A model generated the notes under the pieces. That model made no database searches and had not been told where the DNA came from. It was given only the letters and a program-made list of their open reading frames with translations. Below are positions 1-5,934 of a stretch of DNA of 6,617 bases, piece by piece (position 1 is the first letter of the stretch; every line of letters starts with the position of its first letter). Location of the stretch: positions 1 to 6,617 of the forward strand of contig JAITOQ010000149.1 of assembly GCA_031289865.1 (NCBI GenBank). Reading direction: 5' to 3'. A program made the translations under genes and the position numbers. The DNA is from Clostridiales bacterium. GTDB lineage: Bacteria > Bacillota > Clostridia > Christensenellales > JAISNN01.

Positions 1-17
1 AATAATATCATAGTACT

Positions 18-1163
18 CTACTCCGGATCGGCAAAGCTAATCCTATCCTCTTTTTTGACAAAACACACGGTAAAGACAAAGGCTATAGCCAACACAACCG
101 CACTCCCCAAAAAGAGATATTTTACCCCGTATTTATCTATCATTGAGCCGCCGATAAGGGTCATAATCCCCGTAAAGAGGTTTTGAACCATAGCCGCCGC
201 ATACAATCCGACGGTGACGTTTTGAGGACGGACGATTTTGTTGAGATATTTGTTATTCGCAAAAATCATACACGCACTCGCTACCCCCGCGAATATCATA
301 AGCCCGTAGATAAATCCCGACGGAATCAAAAAGAAATAGCAGACTGACTCGATCACCAAGAGTATCGGCGTGACGGCAAGCATGGTCTTGTACGAGATCC
401 GCTTATTCCGTCTGAGAACAGAAAAGGTCACAATCTCCGTCCCCACCCGTATCGCCGTCGTGATGCCGAATACATACGACGGAAGCCCTATCGAGCTTTG
501 GTAGATAATATCGTAAGAATTGATGAAGGTCATCACCGCAAAACAGAGCATTTGATAGACCAAAAACATCAAAAACGGTTTGTTTGTAAAAAGGAGCTTA
601 AAATCGGGCTTGTGCTTTTTTATCGATTGATCCAAGCTCAGAGGCTTTACGCGCAAAATCCCGACGAGATAGAGCAGCGTCCCGACCACAGAGATGACCA
701 AAATCCACTTAAACCCCATAAGGTAGACAAAGCCGCCGATTAAATTTGCCACAATATAGCCGAACGACGAAAATGCGCGGAACTTAGAAAACTCTTGATC
801 GGTTTCGATACAGTAGACCGTCGTCAGATTGTCGATAGAGGTATTTATAGTGGCTTTTGCTATAGACGCGGCGAATACCGCAACCATAATCACCGATAAG
901 ATGTCAAATCCGAGTACTATAGTCGCAACCGCCATAACACACGACGAACACGCAACCAAAATTTTTCGCCCTTGCGTCCCCCTATCCAAAAAGCTAAAGA
1001 ACGGCAGCGCGACCGCGACCGCCAGCGGGGTAAAGGACATGACCGCGCCGTACTGCATTCCGTTGTAGCCGTCGTCCTTTAGGTGGAGCGAAACGAACAT
1101 AAAGAACATCACTCCGATTTGATAAGTTACATAGTTTATACGATATTTTGCGGCTTCTTTCAT
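18..1163 (-). CDS. MFS transporter, nucleoside/sugar:H+ symporter-like (MFS_1-like)
   Basis: A 381-residue integral membrane protein, close to the usual size for a 12-helix major facilitator. Hydrophobic stretches fall near residues 11-28, 38-58, 69-86, 89-106, 133-150, 153-170, 195-215, 226-248, 260-280, 283-301, 317-339 and 346-369. A basic cytoplasmic loop (about 172-194) separates the two six-helix halves. The loop FLDRGTQGRK (58-67) sits in the usual helix 2-3 motif position, and KFRAFSSFGYIVAN (127-140) resembles the R-x-S/G-S-x-GY segment of the MFS_1-like/LacY-like branch. Substrate cannot be read from sequence; uptake or efflux of a small polar molecule is inferred. The ATG at 1161-1163 is the first plausible start, but its ribosome site is weak (AGAG, 7 bases upstream). 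It follows recD2 on the same strand after about 105 bases of repeats, so it may be read through from that operon or have its own promoter. Confidence 0.85.
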   Translation of the reverse strand: MKEAAKYRINYVTYQIGVMFFMFVSLHLKDDGYNGMQYGAVMSFTPLAVAVALPFFSFLDRGTQGRKILVACSSCVMAVATIVLGFDILSVIMVAVFAASIAKATINTSIDNLTTVYCIETDQEFSKFRAFSSFGYIVANLIGGFVYLMGFKWILVISVVGTLLYLVGILRVKPLSLDQSIKKHKPDFKLLFTNKPFLMFLVYQMLCFAVMTFINSYDIIYQSSIGLPSYVFGITTAIRVGTEIVTFSVLRRNKRISYKTMLAVTPILLVIESVCYFFLIPSGFIYGLMIFAGVASACMIFANNKYLNKIVRPQNVTVGLYAAAMVQNLFTGIMTLIGGSMIDKYGVKYLFLGSAVVLAIAFVFTVCFVKKEDRISFADPE

Positions 1164-1191
1164 TTTTTTCTCTAACGCTTTTTTATTCGGA

Positions 1192-1219
1192 TACGGGACG
1201 ATGAAGGCATCGTCCCCTA
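1192..1219. repeat. REP-like intergenic palindrome
   Basis: GGGACGATG (1195-1203), a 4-base loop AAGG, and CATCGTCCC (1208-1216) form a perfect 9-bp stem. The stem extends by two more pairs (TA/TA) across one C/C mismatch. No T-run follows on either strand, so it is not a good intrinsic terminator. It lies in the recD2-MFS spacer and its right end runs into the CCCTAC end of the heptamer repeat module. Small palindromes with GGG/CCC ends are common bacterial intergenic elements; whether this one is multicopy here cannot be told from the window. Confidence 0.6.
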
Positions 1220-1275
1220 CAAAAGAACACTGGCTTTTTTAAAATCCTTAATTTTCAACTTTCAACTTTCAACTT
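1215..1275 (-). repeat. Composite intergenic repeat, copy 1 (CCCTAC...ATCCTTA + TTTCAAC array)
   Basis: On the plus strand, CCCTACAAA (from 1215), 23 bases of spacer after CCCTAC, then ATCCTTA (1244-1250) and three perfect TTTCAAC heptamers (1253-1259, 1260-1266, 1267-1273) followed by TT. The same order of elements recurs at 5927-5990. The recD2 stop codon (TGA, complement of 1269-1271) lies inside the third heptamer, so the repeat abuts and completes that gene. Strand is given as that of the flanking genes. Confidence 0.7.
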
Positions 1276-3488
1276 CCCCGCTTGCTTGCTTCCAAAATAA
1301 AGTCTTTCAAAAGACTATACCGTCTTGTTGTAAAGGTATTCTCCGTCATTCTCTTGAGATTTTCGCGGCTGCCGACGATGACGATACCTTTTTTTGCGCG
1401 GGTCACCGCGGTATAGAGGAGATTCCGCGTCATAATCATATAGTTACCGCCCGTCACGGCAAGTATTACATAGTCAAATTCCGAGCCTTGCCCCTTATGG
1501 ACGCTTATGGCGTAAGCAAGGGTCAATTCTTCAAACTCCATAGAGGAGTATACGGCGGTTTTGTCGTCCTCGAACCTCACCTTTACCGTGTTTGTTTCGG
1601 TGTCGATACTTTCGACAAAGCCGATATCCCCGTTGTAGACGCCCTCGCCCGCCGAAAACGAGCCGTCGTCGTAGTATTTCACCCATTCGAGCTGATAGTT
1701 GTTGACGGTCTGCATCACCTTATCGCCCGTCCGTATCTTCATATCCCCCACGGTAATCTCGCTCTTTTTAGGGGTTTTGGGGTTGATTGTATCTTGAATA
1801 TTGCGGTTTAGGCTCTCTACCCCCGCCGCGCCTTTTTTCATCGGGCAAAGTATCTGTATCTCCTCGCCCTTTACCCCGAAATATTTCGGCAAACGGCGAA
1901 TCATGAGGTCGGTGACGGTTTCCAAAATCTCCTCTTGACCGTTCCGCTCCATAAAGAAAAAATCCTTGTCCTTTGTGTCCGTCACGGGCATTTGTCCCTT
2001 ATTGATGCGATGCGCGTTTGCGACGATCAAGCTTTCGGACTCTTGACGGTAGATATAGGTCAGATAGCTCACGCTAAACTTGCCGCATTCTATTATATCC
2101 GATAAGACATTTCCCGAACCCACCGACGGGAGCTGATCCTTGTCGCCCACCATGATGAGGCGCGTTCCGTCGCGCAAAGCTTTTACCGCCGCGCTGAATA
2201 TATACAGATCGACCATACTCATCTCGTCGATGATGATGACGTCGTATTTTAATTTGTTGTATTCGTTATAAATAAACTTTGTCTTTCCGCTTTTTGTGTC
2301 TATTTCGAGTAAGCGGTGAATCGTACTCGCGTTTTCGCCCGTCGTCAGCGACAATCTCTTTGCGGCACGCCCCGTCGGCGCGGTCAACACAAAGCTTTCG
2401 CCGTGATTTTTGAGAATCGATATGATAGCCTTTACGATAGTCGTCTTTCCCGTCCCCGGACCGCCCGTGATGACGGACACTCCCGAATTGACCGCATTCC
2501 TCACCGCGGCGCGTTGGTTCTCGTGGAGAGCGATTTTATTCACGGTTTCAAATTCTTCGAGATCTCCCGTGATATCTATCTCCGTCTGTCCCGCAAAATT
2601 TTGCCGCGTCAAAATCCCCGCTATACTTTTTTCCGTCGCATAAAACATGCTTAGCATGATTGCGATTTCGTCCTCTTTTTCGTATGATTTTAGGTCGTCG
2701 GAAAGTATCATATCGTCTATGACGGCTTTAATTGCCCCTAAAAAGTCCGTTCCGTCTAAGTTGAGTACTTTTACGGCGTCCTTTAACAGCCGCTCAAGCG
2801 GTAGGTAATTGTGACCGAGGGTCGCCGCAGCCTCTTGCAAAACATACAAAACCGCGGCGCGGATACGAAACGCGCTCCCCTTCTCAACGCCCGTTTTTTC
2901 GGCGACCTTGTCCGCGGTCGCGAACCCTACCCCGTCGATGTCCTCTACAAGGCGGTAAGGATTCTCGCGGATTACGTCCTCCGTGCGTTCCTCATAGACC
3001 TTATAGATCTTTATCGCGAGATTGACGGATATGCCGAGAGATTGGAGATAGAGGATTTTGCTCTGCATGGCTTTGAGCCGTTTAAAAGCCTCCGATAGCT
3101 CCTCCGCCTTTTTGCGGCTGACTCCCTTGACCCGTGACAACCTCATCGGCTCGTTTTCGATGACCTTGAGTGTGTTTTCCTTAAACTTTTCCACGATAGC
3201 GTATGCCGTCACGGGTCCGATTCCCTTAAAGAGTCCGCTCGCAAGGTATTTCATAACCGCGTCGTTGGTCGTAGGGAGCGACACCGTCACCGTATCCGCG
3301 CTGAATTGCTCGCCGAATTTTTGGTTGACCTTGTATTCGCCGTTCATGACGACTTCCTCGCCCTCGCTTACGGAGGGAAAAACGCCTACCGCCGTGATAA
3401 TCTTTTCGTCCGTGTCAATGTCCGCGACGGTATAGCCGTTCTCGTCGTTTCTGAATATGATATGCTCGATCGTACCCCTTACTTCCAT
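1269..3488 (-). CDS. recD2: RecD2-type ATP-dependent 5'-3' DNA helicase (RecD/TraA family, SF1B)
   Basis: 739 residues, the usual length of RecBC-independent RecD2, which unwinds DNA 5' to 3' in repair and replication. An OB-like N-terminal region (1-70) precedes helix-hairpin-helix segments around 86-100, 117-131 and 181-198. The helicase core shows Walker A GGPGTGKTT (342-350), motif Ia TAPTGRAAKRL (369-379), Walker B IIIDEMSMVD (418-427), motif III VGDKDQLPSVGSGNVL (447-462), motif IV IYRQ (479-482), and the C-terminal motifs YAISVHKGQGSEFD (659-672) and LYTAVTRAKKG (691-701). All key residues are present, so it should be active. The SH3-like insert lies around 578-650. Start: ATG at 3486-3488, with AAGGG ten bases upstream inside the end of rplI. 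Only 3 bases (CGA) separate the rplI stop from this ATG, implying translational coupling. The last residues and TGA come from an intergenic repeat, without obvious loss of conserved sequence. Confidence 0.96.
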   Translation of the reverse strand: MEVRGTIEHIIFRNDENGYTVADIDTDEKIITAVGVFPSVSEGEEVVMNGEYKVNQKFGEQFSADTVTVSLPTTNDAVMKYLASGLFKGIGPVTAYAIVEKFKENTLKVIENEPMRLSRVKGVSRKKAEELSEAFKRLKAMQSKILYLQSLGISVNLAIKIYKVYEERTEDVIRENPYRLVEDIDGVGFATADKVAEKTGVEKGSAFRIRAAVLYVLQEAAATLGHNYLPLERLLKDAVKVLNLDGTDFLGAIKAVIDDMILSDDLKSYEKEDEIAIMLSMFYATEKSIAGILTRQNFAGQTEIDITGDLEEFETVNKIALHENQRAAVRNAVNSGVSVITGGPGTGKTTIVKAIISILKNHGESFVLTAPTGRAAKRLSLTTGENASTIHRLLEIDTKSGKTKFIYNEYNKLKYDVIIIDEMSMVDLYIFSAAVKALRDGTRLIMVGDKDQLPSVGSGNVLSDIIECGKFSVSYLTYIYRQESESLIVANAHRINKGQMPVTDTKDKDFFFMERNGQEEILETVTDLMIRRLPKYFGVKGEEIQILCPMKKGAAGVESLNRNIQDTINPKTPKKSEITVGDMKIRTGDKVMQTVNNYQLEWVKYYDDGSFSAGEGVYNGDIGFVESIDTETNTVKVRFEDDKTAVYSSMEFEELTLAYAISVHKGQGSEFDYVILAVTGGNYMIMTRNLLYTAVTRAKKGIVIVGSRENLKRMTENTFTTRRYSLLKDFILEASKRGS

Positions 3489-3491
3489 TCG

Positions 3492-3935
3492 TTACGCGCC
3501 CTTGACGACTTCTAAAAGAACCTTCGCCGTGATCCCCGGATAGATCTTTATCTCAACGTCAAATCTACCGAGTGCCTTGATCGGATCTTTTAAGACAATC
3601 TGCTTTTTGTCGATCTTAAAGCCCTTTGCATGAAGAGCGTCGGCGATTTCTTTGCTCGTTACGCTCCCGTAAATCTTACCGTCGCCGCACTTCACTTTGA
3701 CCTCTACCGACTGACTCTTCAGCTTTTCGGCGGCGTCTACGGCATCTTGCTTTTCTATCTCTTTTTTTCTCTTTTCGGCGGCTGCCTTTTGGCTCACATC
3801 GTTTAAAACCGACGCCGACGCCTCCGACGCCAACTTTTTAGGCAAGAGAAAATTCCTCGCGTAGCCCTCGCTGACCTCTATAATTTCGCCCTTTTTGCCC
3901 TGACCTTTTACGTCCGCATTTAAAATAACCTTCAT
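3492..3935 (-). CDS. rplI: 50S ribosomal protein L9
   Basis: 147 residues, the standard length. L9 binds 23S rRNA at the base of the L1 stalk and helps keep reading frame. The N-terminal RNA-binding domain carries the family signature: MKVILNADVKGQGKKGEI, then YARNFLLPKKLA (25-36). A charged helical connector (about 40-75) leads to the C-terminal domain with GDGKIYGSVTSKEIADAL. Start: ATG at 3933-3935 preceded by GAGGAG (3941-3946) at 5-base spacing, an excellent ribosome site. A strong promoter lies about 100 bases upstream. In many Bacillota L9 sits beside dnaB or the rpsF-ssb-rpsR group. Here it leads a unit with recD2 immediately downstream, and the gene upstream is an unrelated membrane protein. 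No defects are visible. Confidence 0.97.
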   Translation of the reverse strand: MKVILNADVKGQGKKGEIIEVSEGYARNFLLPKKLASEASASVLNDVSQKAAAEKRKKEIEKQDAVDAAEKLKSQSVEVKVKCGDGKIYGSVTSKEIADALHAKGFKIDKKQIVLKDPIKALGRFDVEIKIYPGITAKVLLEVVKGA

Positions 3936-4020
3936 TTTCTCTCCTCGTATAAAAATAAAAAAATATTCTGTCCCTTTTGTGTCATAATCCCGCTCATGTG
4001 TATGAGTGTGTCACTTTACG
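3936..4020 (-). promoter_or_regulatory. rplI 5' leader with short upstream reading frame
   Basis: About 85 bases lie between the predicted transcription start and the rplI ATG. The leader holds a small hairpin, CTCAT-ACAC-ATGAG (complement of 3993-4006), and two TGACACA direct repeats. A 21-codon frame starts at 3997 and its TGA overlaps the rplI ATG as ATGA. Neither of the frame's ATGs has a convincing ribosome site. I recognise no known ribosomal-protein leader or riboswitch here. Confidence 0.35.
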
Positions 4021-4026
4021 GCTATA

Positions 4027-4055
4027 ATCATATCATATTTCGGCGTTTTTTTCAA
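4027..4055 (-). promoter_or_regulatory. Sigma-A type promoter of rplI-recD2
   Basis: On the minus strand, TTGAAA (-35; complement of 4050-4055), a 17-base spacer, and TATGAT (-10; complement of 4027-4032). Both boxes match the vegetative consensus at 5 of 6 positions with ideal spacing, and the spacer is AT-rich just before the -10. A second TATGAT overlaps it at 4032-4037 but is badly spaced. Predicted start near 4020, directing rplI and recD2. Confidence 0.75.
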
Positions 4056-4110
4056 TAGAAAACGAAGAGATTTTTAAAAAAACAGAGATTTTTTTGAAAT
4101 ACGGAAACGA

Positions 4111-4620
4111 TCAATCTTTTTTGATTTCCGAGTCGTCTATGACGGCGAGTTTTGTGTGCTTGAGATAAATAAAGTTATATGTTCCGAAAAGCTCTTGGAC
4201 AACAATCTCCTCTTTTATGAGAGGGTTATAAATCTCTTTTTCTCTACGGTTTACTATCGACAGCTCAACTTCTTTGCCCGTTATATTATCTTTTACAACG
4301 GTATAATAACCGTGTGTCGGCGGTTCGCCGCCGTGTTCGACTTTGTTATATCTTACAATCGTTCCTATAATTCTCTCGAATTTACGTTGCCTTACTGCCG
4401 TCAAATCACGAAAGCTCGGGATTGCATAAACGATAAAAATTATGCTAACCGTTAGTAAAACTGCCGTTACTAAAATTGACATAAACAGTTCCTCTTTTCC
4501 GCGGGTATAATTTATCCATGCAATTATTGAGCCTATCGTAAACCCGATGATAAGCAATCCGTACATAATCGCTAATGCCAAAAACCCTATATAAAATTTC
4601 TTTACTAATTTTTTTTCCAT
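4111..4620 (-). CDS. Small two-helix membrane protein of unknown function
   Basis: 169 residues; I do not recognise a named family. A basic N-terminus (MEKKLVKK) precedes two hydrophobic helices, about 10-36 and 45-67, joined by a short polar loop (INYTRGKEE). The RDLTAVRQRKFER stretch after helix 2 suggests that the C-terminal 100 residues are cytoplasmic. That tail looks beta-rich (IIGTIVRYNKVE, GYYTVVKDNITGKEVELSI, then a final strand near 150-161), loosely like small-barrel domains of DUF3592- or NfeD-type membrane proteins; this is a weak resemblance. ATG at 4618-4620 follows a modest GAG site and lies downstream of a good promoter. Three 60-base rows within 4141-4320 count 40, 33 and 40% GC, whereas rows in recD2 (2101-2160) and the C39-like gene (5401-5460) count 57%. 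It is therefore AT-richer than its neighbours. It appears monocistronic and ends about 55 bases before the rplI promoter. Confidence 0.75.
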   Translation of the reverse strand: MEKKLVKKFYIGFLALAIMYGLLIIGFTIGSIIAWINYTRGKEELFMSILVTAVLLTVSIIFIVYAIPSFRDLTAVRQRKFERIIGTIVRYNKVEHGGEPPTHGYYTVVKDNITGKEVELSIVNRREKEIYNPLIKEEIVVQELFGTYNFIYLKHTKLAVIDDSEIKKD

Positions 4621-4639
4621 ACTTCATCTCACAATATAT

Positions 4640-4668
4640 ATTTTACTACAATTTTTACTATCGGTCAA
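4640..4668 (-). promoter_or_regulatory. Sigma-A type promoter of the two-helix membrane protein gene
   Basis: On the minus strand, TTGACC (-35; complement of 4663-4668), 17 bases, then TAAAAT (-10; complement of 4640-4645). The -10 lies about 20 bases before the ATG, so the leader is very short. It supports the 4620 start and an independent transcript. Confidence 0.65.
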
Positions 4669-4733
4669 GCGAAGCATAATCACACATCCGATTATCATTG
4701 CTTTTAGACTCTCGACTTTAAAAGCCGTTGTTT

Positions 4734-4763
4734 GAATAAAAATCGTTTTTTCGGTGAATAATA
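4734..4763 (+). promoter_or_regulatory. Candidate promoter of the DUF1540 gene, possibly forespore (sigma-G-like)
   Basis: GAATA (4734-4738), 18 bases, then AATAATA (4757-4763). From memory, the sigma-G consensus is close to GHATR-18-CATWHTA; this fits all of the -35 and six of seven -10 positions. A vegetative reading (TTGAAT at 4732-4737 with AATAAT at 4757-4762, 19-base spacing) is poorer. The region is AT-rich, so chance matches are easy. Confidence 0.3.
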
Positions 4764-4794
4764 AAAACAAAAAAATAAAAGACGAGGTGACAAA

Positions 4795-5103
4795 ATGAAT
4801 GAAATAAAATGCACAACGGCAAATTGCGAACACAATATCCGTACCAATTGTACGGCGGGAATGATCAATATCCAACCGAACGCGGCTTGCGGGACAAGGC
4901 TAAAGCGCGAAGGAAGCGCGCTCGCGCAGCAGTTCGCAGAGCTTGAGGCGGCGGCGGAGCTTTCGGGAGTGGAGCGCGAAAAAGCGTATGTACAATGCGA
5001 CGCGGAATGCCTCTACAACAACGACCACAACTGCACCGCGCAAAACTTAAACGTGTCGGACACTCTGTTTAATACAAAGTGCGCGACAAGAAAAAAAGAA
5101 TAA
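4795..5103 (+). CDS. Cysteine-rich protein with two DUF1540 modules
   Basis: 102 residues with two four-cysteine DUF1540 repeats. Module 1 has C6, C11, C19 and C32 (spacing 4, 7, 12); module 2 has C68, C72, C80 and C96 (3, 7, 15). Each carries an N-C-T-A signature after the second cysteine (NCTAGMINI, NCTAQNLNV). An alanine- and glutamate-rich, probably helical linker (about 38-66) joins them. There is no signal peptide or membrane segment, so it should be cytosolic. DUF1540 proteins are typical of Clostridia and have no firmly established biochemistry; the cysteine spacing suggests metal binding, which is inference. Start: ATG at 4795 with GAGGTGA (4784-4790) four bases upstream. It is the only plus-strand gene in the window, divergent from the membrane protein gene and convergent with the C39-like gene. 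An upstream site resembles a forespore promoter, hinting at sporulation-time expression. Confidence 0.88.
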   Translation: MNEIKCTTANCEHNIRTNCTAGMINIQPNAACGTRLKREGSALAQQFAELEAAAELSGVEREKAYVQCDAECLYNNDHNCTAQNLNVSDTLFNTKCATRKKE

Positions 5104-5120
5104 AGTGATAAATCGTTTAA

Positions 5121-5149
5121 GATTCTTCGCGTTCGCTCAGAATGACATC
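5121..5149 (+). repeat. TTCTTCGC...CAGAATGAC intergenic repeat, copy 1
   Basis: Between the convergent DUF1540 and C39-like genes, 17 bases after the DUF1540 stop. TTCTTCGC (5123-5130), a 7-base centre, then CAGAATGAC (5138-5146). The ends are imperfectly palindromic (ATTCT at 5122-5126 against AGAAT at 5139-5143; GCG against CGC inside). The same end sequences occur on the minus strand at 6001-6022 with a shorter centre. I see no convincing intrinsic terminator elsewhere in this 79-base gap. Confidence 0.6.
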
Positions 5150-5182
5150 TGCTTTTTATCGACAACTATCAAGTGAAAAAAA

Positions 5183-5803
5183 CTAAAAAAGCTCTACAAA
5201 CACTAAACCGCCGCCCTTTTTTGTGCGCTCAAGCCACGGAACGAGGGCGGCGGTCTTTTTTTCGCCCTCGTCGGAAAGCGTCGCTATACCGTCCTCTAAC
5301 GCGGTAATCGCCACCCAATGCCATGCGGAAACGTCGGGCAGAGTTTCGTTCGAGAGATTTAAGAATGCGACGGGCGAACCGCCCGCAAGTCCTCCGCTCA
5401 CAAATTTTAAAAATTCCTCCGAAGTAGGGCGCGCCGCTTTTGTCCCCGACCGCGGCACGGAAAGCATGCGCGGACGGATGTTTAGCCCGAAAAGCGCGTT
5501 GACCTTTTCGACCCCCTCCGCAAAATATTCGGGGCGGTTTAGACCCATTGCACGCGGAGTAAAGTGCGGCCACATTTCGTCCATGACAAGTATTGCGCTC
5601 TCTACCGTCAGCTCGGTATCGCACGGACAAAGCGAAAACCGATTCGGCATACTCCGCGACAGATACATAAATATATCGGCCGCCGCCGTCGCGCCGCAAC
5701 CCGATTTTTTGCGCCAAAACTCTCTGTACCACTCTTGATTGCAGCCGTAAGCCGCCCCCTCGGAAGTCTTTATTTGAAATAATTTTTCATCAAGCGTCGG
5801 CAT
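5183..5803 (-). CDS. C39-like cysteine protease-fold protein, probably cytosolic
   Basis: 206 residues resembling conserved Clostridia proteins that combine a GCNQEWY motif (20-26) with SGCG-x-T-A (34-39) and belong to the papain-like C39/C39_2 group. Candidate catalytic residues are Cys36 in SGCGATAAAD, His162 in WHWVAI (161-166) and Asp178 in LSDEG. The His-to-Asp distance of 16 matches ComA-type C39 peptidases as I remember them, and the hydrophobic strands PVAFLNL (144-150) and WHWVAITAL fit the fold. The oxyanion glutamine normally about six residues before the cysteine is absent; Gln23 is farther away. There is no signal peptide, ABC domain or membrane helix, so it is not a standard bacteriocin exporter or a secreted lysin. 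Substrate is unknown. Start: ATG at 5801-5803 with AAGGAG six bases upstream. It appears monocistronic, with a long palindrome in its leader. Confidence 0.75.
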   Translation of the reverse strand: MPTLDEKLFQIKTSEGAAYGCNQEWYREFWRKKSGCGATAAADIFMYLSRSMPNRFSLCPCDTELTVESAILVMDEMWPHFTPRAMGLNRPEYFAEGVEKVNALFGLNIRPRMLSVPRSGTKAARPTSEEFLKFVSGGLAGGSPVAFLNLSNETLPDVSAWHWVAITALEDGIATLSDEGEKKTAALVPWLERTKKGGGLVFVELF

Positions 5804-5809
5804 TCGTCA

Positions 5810-5815
5810 CTCCTT
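5810..5815 (-). promoter_or_regulatory. Ribosome binding site of the C39-like gene
   Basis: AAGGAG on the minus strand, six bases (TGACGA) before the ATG. It is a near-consensus site in an otherwise A/T-only leader and fixes the start at 5803. Confidence 0.8.
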
Positions 5816-5849
5816 TTTTATTTTGTTTTTTTATTTTGATTGGAAATAT

Positions 5850-5885
5850 GCAGAGACAAAATTTTTGAAAAAATTTTGTCTCTGC
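5850..5885. repeat. Perfect 17-bp palindrome in the C39-like gene leader
   Basis: GCAGAGACAAAATTTTT (5850-5866), a 2-base centre, and its exact complement (5869-5885). Realistically this gives a stem of about 15 bp with a small loop. No T-run follows on the minus strand and only a weak one on the plus strand, so a terminator role is doubtful. It lies 47 bases upstream of the C39-like start. TTTTTGAAAA at 5862-5871, inside the hairpin, is also complementary to TTTTCAAAAA at 5890-5899, allowing an alternative pairing. It could be a mobile palindromic repeat or a leader structure. Confidence 0.7.
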
Positions 5886-5906
5886 ACTCTTTTCAAAAAC
5901 TTTACC

Positions 5907-5934
5907 ATTTTATAATGAAGCGCATTCCCTACAA
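5907..5934 (-). promoter_or_regulatory. Weak candidate promoter for the C39-like gene
   Basis: On the minus strand, TTGTAG (complement of 5929-5934), 16 bases, TAAAAT (complement of 5907-5912). The -35 lies in the CCCTAC end of repeat copy 2. A transcript from here would carry the 17-bp palindrome in its leader. The match is mediocre and the region is AT-rich. Confidence 0.3.

Noticed and set aside
1192..1219. GGGACGATG palindrome as a rho-independent terminator for recD2.
   Set aside because: No T-run follows the stem on either strand.
1253..1273. TTTCAAC heptamers as a CRISPR array or binding-site iteron.
   Set aside because: The units are directly abutting 7-mers with no unique spacers, and no replication or Cas genes are nearby.
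2316..3515. Several plus-strand open frames of 69-125 codons across recD2 and the rplI junction.
   Set aside because: They lie antisense to a helicase with every motif intact, and their arginine- or serine-rich translations look like shadow frames.
4066..4093. AGAGATTTTT direct repeat (4066-4075 and 4084-4093) after the membrane protein gene as a terminator or operator.
   Set aside because: It forms no GC-bearing stem, and short A/T-rich repeats are expected by chance in this spacer.
4445..4875. Two minus-strand open frames (4445-4627 and 4624-4875) around the membrane protein start and DUF1540 gene.
   Set aside because: One overlaps the membrane protein in another frame. The other is antisense to DUF1540 module 1 and spans the promoters of both flanking genes.
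5223..5738. Long plus-strand open frame of 171 codons opposite the C39-like gene, and a 167-codon minus-strand frame at 5229-5732.
   Set aside because: Both overlap the well-supported C39-like gene in other frames and lack family motifs. They arise from its GC-rich codon pattern, which suppresses stops.
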